Shown: positions 54,882-63,082 of the stretch, in pieces | How positions within the stretch are numbered: the first letter of the stretch is position 1 | Layout of the letters: the number at the start of each line of letters is the position of its first letter | Assembly (NCBI RefSeq): GCF_013404085.1 | Contig: NZ_JABFHO010000001.1 | Span: 2,491,001-2,555,000, forward strand | From: Winogradskyella helgolandensis | GTDB taxonomy: Bacteria; Bacteroidota; Bacteroidia; Flavobacteriales; Flavobacteriaceae | Length of the DNA: 64,000 bases | Direction: 5' to 3' | Made by a program: the position numbers and the translations under genes | The notes under the pieces: generated by a model | Database searches by the model: none | What the model was told of the DNA's origin: nothing | Seen by the model: the letters and a program-made list of their open reading frames with translations, nothing else

Positions 54882-55988
54882 ATGAAAAGATTCATAGGCT
54901 TTATAAAAAAAGAATTCTACCATATTTTCAGAGATAGACGCTCATTGTTTATCCTTTTCGGTATGCCTATTGCTCAAATAATGCTCTTCGGTTTCGCCAT
55001 TACCAACGAAATTAATAATGTCGATATTGCCATTTTAGACCATTCAAAAGATACTACAACCGAAGAAATTATTAATAAAATTTCAGCTTCTAAATATTTC
55101 AGCATAAAACAAATGATAACCCGTGAAGCAGATATTGCTGCGGTTTTTCAAAAAGGACATGTAAAAGCCGTTTTAAATTTCGAAAAAGATTTTAGTAAAA
55201 ACTTAATTAAGGACAATAAAGCAACGATTCAAATTATTACTGATGCTACAGACCCAAATACTGCAAATACTATAAGTAATTATGTGAATGCAATTCTTCA
55301 GCAATATCAAAAAGAATTGAATAAAGACATCACGATTGCTTATCAAATTATACCACAAACACGGATGGTTTACAATCCAGAATTAAAAAGCGTATACATG
55401 TTTGTTCCTGGAGTGATGACGATTATTTTAATGTTGGTTTCAGCAATGATGACCTCTATCTCTATAACTAGAGAAAAAGAATTGGGAACTATGGAAATCC
55501 TTTTGGTGTCGCCAATTAAACCAATTCAAGTTATAGTCGGTAAAGTGTTTCCGTATATTTTTCTGTCTATAATTAATGCTGTAGTTATTGTCTTGTTAAG
55601 CATTTTTATTTTTAAAATGCCCGTTCAAGGGAGTCTCTTTTTATTGGGATTTGAAAGTGTTTTATTCATAATTACATCCTTGGCTTTAGGTATTTTAATT
55701 TCAACGATTTCAGCAACGCAACAAACAGCGATGATGATTTCGTTAATGGGTTTAATGCTTCCTGTGATTTTACTATCAGGTTTTATTTTTCCAATTTCAA
55801 GTATGCCTTTACCATTGCAAATGATAAGTAATATCATTCCTGCCAAATGGTTTATTATTATCATTAAAGGTATTATGCTCAAAGGTGTAGGATTACAATA
55901 TCTATGGAAAGAGACCTTGATTTTAATAGGAATGACCATCTTCTTTATTGGTCTAAGTGTGAAGAAATATAAAATTAGATTGGAGTGA
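54882..55988 (+). CDS. ABC-2 type permease, first of pair
   Basis: This 368-residue inner-membrane permease has one N-terminal membrane helix (about 20-41, SLFILFGMPIAQIMLFGFAI), a large periplasmic domain (about 45-165) and five C-terminal helices (about 170-360). The C-terminal core has the ABC-2 pattern ITREKELGTMEILLVSPIKP and LSGFIFPISSMPLPLQ. This matches YbhS/YbhR-type permeases. The next permease is its paralogue, and the two form a heterodimer channel with the two ATPases. Confidence 0.92.
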   Translation: MKRFIGFIKKEFYHIFRDRRSLFILFGMPIAQIMLFGFAITNEINNVDIAILDHSKDTTTEEIINKISASKYFSIKQMITREADIAAVFQKGHVKAVLNFEKDFSKNLIKDNKATIQIITDATDPNTANTISNYVNAILQQYQKELNKDITIAYQIIPQTRMVYNPELKSVYMFVPGVMTIILMLVSAMMTSISITREKELGTMEILLVSPIKPIQVIVGKVFPYIFLSIINAVVIVLLSIFIFKMPVQGSLFLLGFESVLFIITSLALGILISTISATQQTAMMISLMGLMLPVILLSGFIFPISSMPLPLQMISNIIPAKWFIIIIKGIMLKGVGLQYLWKETLILIGMTIFFIGLSVKKYKIRLE

Positions 55989-56074
55989 GAAAGCATTTAA
56001 TCTTTCAATAAGTAATGGATAGACAAAGAATAAAATATTAAAAAAAATTGAGCTAAGCAATTTAATAAAACAGA

Positions 56075-56092
56075 TTCCTGCCTACGCAGGAA
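56075..56092 (+). repeat. TTCCTGC/GCAGGAA hairpin before the second permease
   Basis: A 7-bp perfect stem with a CTAC loop ends 5 bases before the ATG at 56098, again with AGGAAG just before the start. Core and position match the hairpin at 54857. Confidence 0.65.
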
Positions 56093-56097
56093 GTAAT

Positions 56098-57219
56098 ATG
56101 AAAACAATTCTATACATCATACAAAAAGAGTTTAAACAAATCTTTAGAAATAAAGGGATGCTTCCTATAATTTTTGTTTTACCAATATTGCAACTCGTTA
56201 TTTTATCTAATGCAGCCACTTTCGAAGTCAAGAACATTAAATTCGGTTATATTGATAATGATCATACGTCAACGTCACGAGCATTAGTTGAAAAATTTAA
56301 TGCTTCAACCTATTTTAATGTATTAACGGATTTCCCTTCGGAAGCATTAGCTAGTTCCGAAATGTTAAAAGGAAATATTGATGTCATATTAGAAATTCCT
56401 CACTATTTTGAACGCGATTTACAAAAGGAAAAATACAATAGTTTAGGAGTTACGATTAATGCTATTGATGGAGCAGCGGCAGGAGTTGAAAATGTATATG
56501 TAACTCAAATCATCCAACGTTTTAATCAAAATTTAAAAATCGATTTATTACAAGTTTCCGATAAACAAATTCAACCTATCACAATTGAAACAATTCCACT
56601 TTTCTGGTATAACGAAACCTTAAATTATAAAACCTTTATGGTTCCGGGAATATTGGTCTTATTAGTAACTATGATAACATTATTCCTGTCAGGAATGAAT
56701 ATCGTACGTGAAAAAGAAATAGGTACTTTAGAGCAAATCAACGTCACGCCAATTAAAAAAAGTCAATTTATTATTGGAAAACTTTTTCCATTTTGGGTTA
56801 TTGGAATGGGTTTATTAACCGTTGGTTTAATTTTAGCAAAAGTCATATTCAATGTGCCAATGGTTGGGAGTTTGGCGCTTATGTATTTTTATACATCTAT
56901 TTATATTTTGGTGGTTTTGGGTATTGGTTTATTCATATCCAACTTTACAGATACACAACAACAAGCTATGTTTATTTCATGGTTTTTTGTCGTTATTTTT
57001 ATTTTAATGAGTGGCTTATTCACACCAATAGAAAGCATGCCAAAATGGGCTCAAATTGTTACAGAATTCAATCCAGTAAAGTATTTTGTAGAAGTGATGC
57101 GGATGGTAATGCTAAAAGGTTCTGGTTTCAACGATATACTTCCTCAGCTTTTAAAAACGGCACTTTATGCTTTTGTTATGAATGGTTTAGCAGTGTGGAG
57201 TTATAAGAAAATCAATTAA
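56098..57219 (+). CDS. ABC-2 type permease, second of pair
   Basis: This 373-residue inner-membrane permease has the same layout as the first: an N-terminal helix (about 20-40), a periplasmic domain (about 45-170) and five C-terminal helices. It has VREKEIGTLEQINVTPIKKS and LMSGLFTPIESMPKWAQ. A long periplasmic domain is typical of pumps coupled to HlyD adaptors. It is the last gene of the efflux operon. A 154-bp gap holding operator site D precedes the SQR gene. Confidence 0.92.
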   Translation: MKTILYIIQKEFKQIFRNKGMLPIIFVLPILQLVILSNAATFEVKNIKFGYIDNDHTSTSRALVEKFNASTYFNVLTDFPSEALASSEMLKGNIDVILEIPHYFERDLQKEKYNSLGVTINAIDGAAAGVENVYVTQIIQRFNQNLKIDLLQVSDKQIQPITIETIPLFWYNETLNYKTFMVPGILVLLVTMITLFLSGMNIVREKEIGTLEQINVTPIKKSQFIIGKLFPFWVIGMGLLTVGLILAKVIFNVPMVGSLALMYFYTSIYILVVLGIGLFISNFTDTQQQAMFISWFFVVIFILMSGLFTPIESMPKWAQIVTEFNPVKYFVEVMRMVMLKGSGFNDILPQLLKTALYAFVMNGLAVWSYKKIN

Positions 57220-57228
57220 AAGGTTTGT

Positions 57229-57242
57229 GTAACAATAGTTAC
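57229..57242. promoter_or_regulatory. GTAAC-AATA-GTTAC operator (site D), with -7-like box at 57265-57272
   Basis: A perfect palindrome has its centre 36.5 bp before the end of AACCTTTG (one mismatch from TAnnTTTG). Leader length to the SQR ATG at 57374 is about 98 bases. Spacing matches sites A, B and C. Confidence 0.7.
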
Positions 57243-57373
57243 GGTTTAGTTTAATCTAAATGACAACCTTTGTTGTGTAATCTAGGCTTTATAGTACTTT
57301 TTTATTCGTACTGATGTACATCATTTTATAGCCTATTTTCTTAAACTAAATTTACTATAACAAAACATAAGTA

Positions 57374-58831
57374 ATGTCTAAAATTGTCATTTTAGGAGCA
57401 GGTATTTCTGGTCATGTTGCAGCAGCGCATTTACGAAGAAAATTGTCTAAAGAACACGATGTGGTTGTTGTGTCACCTAACAGTAATTACCAATGGATTC
57501 CATCAAATATTTGGGTCGGAATTGGTAGAATGAAATCAGAAAAAATCTTATTCCCATTAGCCCCTTTGTACAAAAAGAAAGGAATTGGTTTTAAGCAAGC
57601 CAAAGCTGTATCGTTTCACCCTGAAGGCGATAGTACTGTACAAAAACCTTATGTCTTATCAGAATATGTTGTAGGCGATAACAAAGGAAAGCAGGAAAAA
57701 GTCACTTACGATTACTTAATTAATGCCACAGGACCAAAATTGAATTTTGAAGCTACCGAAGGTTTAATTCCTGGCGAAAACAAAACCTATTCTGTTTGTA
57801 CGTATACACATGCAGATCATGCTTGGGAAGGATTGAGTGCTTTAATTGAGGACATGAAAAAAGGTAAAAAAGCGAAAATTTTAATTGGTACAGGTCATGC
57901 CAAATCAACTTGTCAAGGTGCAGCTTTTGAATATATTTTAAATGTTGAAGAAGAACTTCAAAAACATAAGGTCAGAGACATGGCCGAAATTACTTGGATT
58001 GCTAATGAAAATGAGTTAGGTGATTTTGGAATGGATGGTGTTTTGATGAGTTACAACGATATGATTATGAAATCTAGTGAATTGGTCGAAATGATTTTTG
58101 AAGACCGAGGCATTAAATGGATTATTGGAGCTGGCGTTAATAAAATTGAAGATGGCATAGCGCATTACGAAACTCTTGAAGGGGATTATAAAACTGAATC
58201 TTATGATTTTGCGATGTTAATTCCAGCGTTTTCAGGACATGGTTTTAAAGCTTATGACAAAAACGAAAATGATATTACTGAAAAACTATTTAAAGGTTTC
58301 ATGATTGTGGATGCTGATTATACATCAAAACCTTATGAAGAGTGGACAGTTCAAGACTGGCCAGAAACCTATCAGAATCCTAGTTATAAAAACATATTTG
58401 CACCAGGTATCGCATTTGCTCCGCCACACGCTATTTCTAAACCAAGAAAAAGTAAAAACGGAACAGATATTTCACCTGCGCCGCCAAGAACAGGAATGCC
58501 ATCTGGTATTACAGCAAAATTAGTGGCTGATAATATAATTGATACTATAAAAAATGGTAAAGAATCATCTTATCATAAAGGCTCTTTAGGAAACATGGGA
58601 GCTGCTTGTATTGCTTCAGCCGGATTTGGTTTTTGGAAAGGCAGTGGAGTCAGTATAACGACATATCCCATTGTACCAGATTTTAAGAAATATCCAGATT
58701 CCCATGGAAGACATTTAGGAAAAACATTTGGAGCTATTGGTTTGGCGGGTCATTGGCTTAAGTTAATGTTACACTACGCTTTTATTTATAAAGCTAAAAT
58801 GAGACCGTTTTGGTGGTTGATTCCAGAATAA
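57374..58831 (+). CDS. Sulfide:quinone oxidoreductase-like flavoprotein
   Basis: This 485-residue FAD enzyme oxidises sulfide and passes electrons to the quinone pool, on the cytoplasmic face of the membrane. It has the N-terminal dinucleotide fold MSKIVILGAGISGHVAAAHL. Of its only three Cys, Cys142 (YSVCTYTHADHAW) and Cys180 (KSTCQGAAFEY) are spaced like catalytic SQR cysteines; Cys412 (MGAACIASAGFGF) is the third. A hydrophobic, amphipathic C-terminus (about 450-480) could anchor it. It is about 60 residues longer than many SQRs, mainly through an insert near 290-345. Its promoter carries operator site D. The subtype of SQR is not settled. Confidence 0.83.
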   Translation: MSKIVILGAGISGHVAAAHLRRKLSKEHDVVVVSPNSNYQWIPSNIWVGIGRMKSEKILFPLAPLYKKKGIGFKQAKAVSFHPEGDSTVQKPYVLSEYVVGDNKGKQEKVTYDYLINATGPKLNFEATEGLIPGENKTYSVCTYTHADHAWEGLSALIEDMKKGKKAKILIGTGHAKSTCQGAAFEYILNVEEELQKHKVRDMAEITWIANENELGDFGMDGVLMSYNDMIMKSSELVEMIFEDRGIKWIIGAGVNKIEDGIAHYETLEGDYKTESYDFAMLIPAFSGHGFKAYDKNENDITEKLFKGFMIVDADYTSKPYEEWTVQDWPETYQNPSYKNIFAPGIAFAPPHAISKPRKSKNGTDISPAPPRTGMPSGITAKLVADNIIDTIKNGKESSYHKGSLGNMGAACIASAGFGFWKGSGVSITTYPIVPDFKKYPDSHGRHLGKTFGAIGLAGHWLKLMLHYAFIYKAKMRPFWWLIPE

Positions 58832-58888
58832 AGTAGTACAAAGCCCTCGTATTTAGTAATTAATAAATTAAGTGTTAAAACAAATATC

Positions 58889-59026
58889 ATGAAAAGAATA
58901 TCACCAAGAATGAGATTTAGAATGATGAATCCATTTTTACAATTTTTCAAGTTTATAATTTTAAGTGTGAAAATTATGTTCATTGTTGCAGGTGGACATG
59001 GAGGCACAAGAGAAAATGTCAAATAG
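58889..59026 (+). CDS. Small ORF of 45 codons, membrane-associated peptide
   Basis: An ATG at 58889 opens a 45-residue frame ending at 59026, in the 199-bp gap between SQR and the cytochrome-like gene. The protein is basic at the N-terminus (MKRISPRMRFRMM), has a hydrophobic middle (about 16-34, FLQFFKFIILSVKIMFIVA) and ends GGHGGTRENVK. I recall similar short peptides with a GGHGGTR-like end in related bacteria, but this is uncertain. It ends 4 bases before the next ATG, as operon genes do. It is too short for routine ORF detection. Confidence 0.5.
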   Translation: MKRISPRMRFRMMNPFLQFFKFIILSVKIMFIVAGGHGGTRENVK

Positions 59027-59030
59027 AAAT

Positions 59031-59501
59031 ATGAAAAAGATATTACTTTTTATCATCTGTTTGAGTTTCTTAGGTTTTAATTCATGTAGAGATCAAACTG
59101 AAAAGGAAGTGCTTAAAACGGTGGAAACTGTAGTTGTTGAACCCAATATGATGAATGATGGTCGGGTTTCGCTCAATTTAAATGCTATGCAGAAAAATCA
59201 CCAGCTTTCTAATATGAGAAGTCATTTGGAAGCTGTGCAAGAAATTACAATATTACTGTCTCAAGATAATTATGATAAAGCTTCGGAAGTAGCATACACA
59301 AAATTAGGATCTACAACAGAAATGAAATTAATGTGTGCCTCGTTTGGCGATAAAGGTTTCGAGCATTTGGGATTAGAATTTCATAAAAGTGCAGATGAAA
59401 TGAGTGAAGTATTCAAAAAAAGAAATAAAGATAATTCCCTTACTGCTTTATCAAATACATTAAATTATTGTGTGCAATGTCACGCAACTTATAAGCAGTA
59501 A
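59031..59501 (+). CDS. Cytochrome c'-like haem lipoprotein
   Basis: This 156-residue exported lipoprotein has a signal to Cys19 (IICLSFLGFNSC). It is helical and has a single haem site at the end, CVQCHATYKQ (CxxCH). A four-helix bundle with the haem motif at the last helix is typical of cytochrome c' and c556. The ATG at 59031 is chosen because it begins the signal; the TTG at 58983 is inside the small ORF. As part of the SQR operon it may accept or sense electrons, NO or sulfide. Confidence 0.8.
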   Translation: MKKILLFIICLSFLGFNSCRDQTEKEVLKTVETVVVEPNMMNDGRVSLNLNAMQKNHQLSNMRSHLEAVQEITILLSQDNYDKASEVAYTKLGSTTEMKLMCASFGDKGFEHLGLEFHKSADEMSEVFKKRNKDNSLTALSNTLNYCVQCHATYKQ

Positions 59502-59548
59502 TATATAAGTTAACTGATGTGGTTGTCAGTTTTTTTTGGTTGGTTAGT

Positions 59549-59582
59549 AAAAAGCATTCATTTTAAAGTGAATGCTTTTTTT
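59549..59582. terminator. Bidirectional terminator between cytochrome c' and nadB
   Basis: A 12-bp perfect stem AAAAAGCATTCA/TGAATGCTTTTT (59549-59560 and 59569-59580) has A and T runs on both sides. It serves the convergent genes at 59501 and 59593. Confidence 0.88.
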
Positions 59583-59592
59583 CCTAATAGTA

Positions 59593-61176
59593 TCAAACCA
59601 AATCCATATTATAAAAACCACCACAATTTTGCTTTCGTTTTTTAGAAAATTTGGTGATTAAATAAGCAGTGATGATCAAGTTTCGTAATTCACATAAATC
59701 AGATGATAATTCCGAATGGTCATAAAGACGTTTGTTATCTTTATGAAGGACACGTAAGCGTTTTTCGGCACGTAACAAACGCTCGTTAGACCTTACAATC
59801 CCTACATAATTACTCATTATAGTTTTAACCTCATTTTTATCATGTGTGATTAAAATATGTTCCATGTTTTTAATTACACCACTATCATTCCATTCTGGAA
59901 TCCCTTCAGGCATCAAAACCTTATCAAACTTTTTGTTAACATGTAAATAAGCCAAATGCGCATAGACTAAACCTTCTAGTAAAGAATTTGAAGCTAATCG
60001 GTTTCCACCGTGTAATCCTGTTCGGGTAACTTCACCACATGCGTATAAATTTTTGATTGATGTTCTGGCATTTTTACTCACAGTAACTCCACCACAGATA
60101 TAATGAGAAGCAGGTAAAACTGGAATAAAATCTGTTCTGATATCGATACCAAGCGAAGCGCATTTCTCTGTAATATTAGGGAAATGGATTTTGAATTTTT
60201 CAAAATCTAAATGGGTACAATCTAAGTAAACATGTGGCGAACCACTTTTCTTTAATTCATTGTCAATCGCTCTAGCAACAATATCTCGCGATGCTAATTC
60301 TTCGCGTTTATCATAGCGATGCATAAAAGCTTTGCCATCAATAGTTCTTAATTTTGCACCAAAACCTCTTACAGCTTCAGAAATTAAAAATGCAGGATAT
60401 TCTCCCGGATTATATAAAGCCGTCGGGTGAAATTGAATAAATTCTACATCTGCAATTTCAGCTTTGGCTCTATAGGCCATGGCTAAACCATCACCAGTTG
60501 CTACTTTTGGATTGGTTGTTGTTTCGTAAACTTGTCCGCTGCCACCAGAAGCCAGCATCGTAAATTTGCTTACAAAGGTTTTGACCACTGATTTTTTTTC
60601 ATCTAAAACATAAGCACCAAAACACGATATCTTAGAGTGCCGTTTGGTTTTTGTTTTTTTAGCTTGGTGTTCTGTAATAAAATCAATAGCATAATGATGC
60701 TCTAAAAATTCAATATTAGGTAGAGCATTAACTTGGGCAATTAAAGCCCGTTCAATTTCTGCTCCGGTAACATCGGTATGGTGTAAAATGCGGTTTTGGG
60801 AATGTCCACCTTCACGACCTAAATCGTAGTCTCCATCGTCATTTTTATCAAATTTTGTTCCCCAATCTATTAATTCTTGTAGTCGTTCTGGTGCATGTTT
60901 TACCACCATTCTCACGACTTTTTCATCACACAAGCCATCACCTGCAACTAAAGTATCTTGTATATGCTGTTCAAAACTATCCACTGTTTTATCATAAACG
61001 GTTGCAATGCCGCCTTGAGCGTACTTGGTATTCGATTCTGTTTTTTCGTCTTTGGTAACAATGATAACTTTCGATTCTTTATATTGAGTTGCGATTTTTA
61101 AAGCAAAAGTTAAGCCTGAAACCCCAGAGCCAATGATTAAAAAATCTGATTGTATTATTTTTTTTTCACTTACCAT
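59593..61176 (-). CDS. nadB: L-aspartate oxidase
   Basis: This 527-residue cytoplasmic FAD enzyme oxidises L-aspartate to iminoaspartate, the first step of NAD synthesis. It has the FAD-binding motif IIGSGVSGLTFALK near the N-terminus, TKYAQGGIATV, the HxxDG-type HQHIQDT region, and the substrate-binding GLHGGNRLASNSLLEGLVYA. The order nadB-nadA on the minus strand (10-base gap) is usual for partners that channel the unstable iminoaspartate. Length fits the family. Confidence 0.95.
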   Translation of the reverse strand: MVSEKKIIQSDFLIIGSGVSGLTFALKIATQYKESKVIIVTKDEKTESNTKYAQGGIATVYDKTVDSFEQHIQDTLVAGDGLCDEKVVRMVVKHAPERLQELIDWGTKFDKNDDGDYDLGREGGHSQNRILHHTDVTGAEIERALIAQVNALPNIEFLEHHYAIDFITEHQAKKTKTKRHSKISCFGAYVLDEKKSVVKTFVSKFTMLASGGSGQVYETTTNPKVATGDGLAMAYRAKAEIADVEFIQFHPTALYNPGEYPAFLISEAVRGFGAKLRTIDGKAFMHRYDKREELASRDIVARAIDNELKKSGSPHVYLDCTHLDFEKFKIHFPNITEKCASLGIDIRTDFIPVLPASHYICGGVTVSKNARTSIKNLYACGEVTRTGLHGGNRLASNSLLEGLVYAHLAYLHVNKKFDKVLMPEGIPEWNDSGVIKNMEHILITHDKNEVKTIMSNYVGIVRSNERLLRAEKRLRVLHKDNKRLYDHSELSSDLCELRNLIITAYLITKFSKKRKQNCGGFYNMDLV

Positions 61177-61186
61177 GTAAACATAT

Positions 61187-62182
61187 TTATTTTGAAAGTG
61201 CTAGCATTCTTTCTATAGGAACAATCGCTTTTTTTGCCAGTTCAGCATCAACTTCAATATTTGGTAATTCGTGTTTAATACACAAATAAAGCTTTTTTAA
61301 GGTATTCATTTTCATATAGGCACATTCGCTACAAGCACAAGTATTGTCTTCTTTTGCGGGAGCGGGAATAATGTGCTTGTCGGGATTCTCTTGCAGCATC
61401 TGAAATAGAATTCCAGCTTCAGTAGCAACAATAAATTTATTTTTAGAACTGTTTTTTACATGATTCAATAAGCCTGCAGTAGAACCAATATATTTAGCGA
61501 CTTTTAGTAAATGAGCTTCCGATTCTGGATGCGCAATTAACTCTGCATCTGGATGGGCTTTATGAAGATTAATTAATTTTTCCATCGAAAAGGCTTCATG
61601 AACAATACAAGCACCATCCCAAAGTAACATGTTTCTACCCGTTTCTTTGTTTAAGTAGGCTCCCAAATTTCTGTCTGGTGCAAAAATGATAGGTTGGTCT
61701 TTTGGAATGGAATCAATGATTTTCCTAGCGTTGGAAGAGGTGCAAACATAATCACTTAAGGCTTTTATTTCAGCCGAACAATTAATGTAAGTAACCACTA
61801 AATGGTCTGGATGTTGATGTTTAAATTCTGAAAACTTATCTGGCGGACAAGAATCAGCTAAGGAACAACCTGCTAATAAATCTGGTAAAATGACCTTCTT
61901 CGTTGGATTTAAAATTTTAGCCGTTTCTGCCATAAAATGCACACCTGCAAATATAATCATGTCGGCATTTGTTTTGGCAGCTTGTTGTGCTAAAGCTAAA
62001 CTATCTCCAACAAAATCTGCAATGTTTTGGATTTCATCTATTTGGTAATAATGCGCTAAAAGAATGGCATTTTTTTCTTTTTTTAATCGTTTTATTTCTT
62101 TGAGGTAATCAATATCTAGTGTTTTAATATCTAAATAACCTTTTTGTTTAAGGCTTAATTTAGCAGATTCTAATAGTTCCAT
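61187..62182 (-). CDS. nadA: Quinolinate synthase
   Basis: This 331-residue iron-sulfur enzyme condenses iminoaspartate with dihydroxyacetone phosphate to quinolinate. The three Cys ligands of the [4Fe-4S] cluster should be Cys106 (GCSLADSC), Cys192 (WDGACIVHE) and Cys287 ([10 protein letters not shown], usually ECPYM). [12 protein letters not shown] and VATEAGI are also conserved. The motif CPYM carries Ala instead of Pro, which is minor. It is transcribed before nadB. Confidence 0.95.
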   Translation of the reverse strand: MELLESAKLSLKQKGYLDIKTLDIDYLKEIKRLKKEKNAILLAHYYQIDEIQNIADFVGDSLALAQQAAKTNADMIIFAGVHFMAETAKILNPTKKVILPDLLAGCSLADSCPPDKFSEFKHQHPDHLVVTYINCSAEIKALSDYVCTSSNARKIIDSIPKDQPIIFAPDRNLGAYLNKETGRNMLLWDGACIVHEAFSMEKLINLHKAHPDAELIAHPESEAHLLKVAKYIGSTAGLLNHVKNSSKNKFIVATEAGILFQMLQENPDKHIIPAPAKEDNTCACSECAYMKMNTLKKLYLCIKHELPNIEVDAELAKKAIVPIERMLALSK

Positions 62183-62436
62183 TTCTAAGAAGTTTCAATA
62201 CGTATTTTGAAAATAGCGCATAAGTCTTTTGCAAAAATAGAGGCTTCATTTTTTTTAAAACATGATAAAAAACATAAAAATATTGTGAATTTATATGAGC
62301 AATAGTTTGAAGATATTGATAAAGTCTATTGTTTATAAGCGACGTTAGGCATAAGATGTATGTTGTAGACATCTATAAACCTAAAAGCCTATAATTAACT
62401 AATTTTATGTAATTGATATTGTAATTTTCGTTAAAC

Positions 62437-63039
62437 TTAAGATTCCGATGTTACAACCTTAATGCCCATAGCAATCATCTCAGTTTTAAGCTTCTTAAAT
62501 CCTTCGTTATCTAACGCTTGTGAGGCGTCTTCAATAAAAGTACAGTTAAAACCTTCTTTAAAAGCATCAATGACTGAGTAGTAAACACAAATATCTGAGG
62601 CTAAGCCACATAAAAATAATTCGGTTGTTCCTTTTTCTTTTAAATAACTCGCTAATCCGGTTGACTTTAAATGGCCGTTATCATAAAACGCGCTGTAGCT
62701 ATCAATAGTTTTATCTGTTCCTTTTCTAAAAATAGCTTCAAAATTTAAAGTATTTAAATCCGGGTGAAATTCAGCACCTTTTGTGCCTTGAACACAATGA
62801 TTTGGCCATAAGGTTTGTGGTTGACCATGAATTTCAATCGCATCAAAATTAGATTTCCCGTCATGATTACTAGCAAAACTTACATGGTCTTTAGGATGCC
62901 AATCTTGTGTTGCAATAATCAAATCAAATTTATGTTGCATGTTATTGATGATAGGCACAATTTTATCACCTTTAGGAACAGGAAGAGACCCGCTTGGCAT
63001 AAAATCATTCTGGACATCAATTATCAGTAGGGTTTTCAT
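62437..63039 (-). CDS. pncA: Nicotinamidase
   Basis: This 200-residue isochorismatase-fold enzyme hydrolyses nicotinamide to nicotinate. The catalytic triad is Asp8 (IIDVQNDF), Lys106 (FRKGTDK) and Cys151 (GLASDICVYY). Metal ligands should be Asp46 and His48 (TQDWHP) and His81 (WPNHCVQGT). It follows pncB on the minus strand after 43 bases and feeds it with nicotinate. Together with nadB/nadA the segment covers both the de novo and salvage routes to NAD. Confidence 0.94.
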   Translation of the reverse strand: MKTLLIIDVQNDFMPSGSLPVPKGDKIVPIINNMQHKFDLIIATQDWHPKDHVSFASNHDGKSNFDAIEIHGQPQTLWPNHCVQGTKGAEFHPDLNTLNFEAIFRKGTDKTIDSYSAFYDNGHLKSTGLASYLKEKGTTELFLCGLASDICVYYSVIDAFKEGFNCTFIEDASQALDNEGFKKLKTEMIAMGIKVVTSES

Positions 63040-63082
63040 ACTTAGAATTTTATTTTGAATGTATTTATTAATCGAGCTTAAT

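Noticed and set aside
56793..57206. 137-codon + strand ORF inside the second permease
   Set aside because: Same-strand shadow frame rich in Trp, Tyr and Phe; the permease frame is clearly the coding one.
58983..59030. Upstream TTG start giving 16 extra residues to the cytochrome c'-like lipoprotein
   Set aside because: It would remove the natural signal peptide start; the ATG at 59031 begins MKKILLFIICLSFLG, and the TTG lies inside the small ORF.
62160..62372. 70-codon minus-strand ORF overlapping the start of nadA
   Set aside because: It has no recognisable motif, overlaps the nadA start in another frame and has a random-looking composition; most likely the nadA leader.
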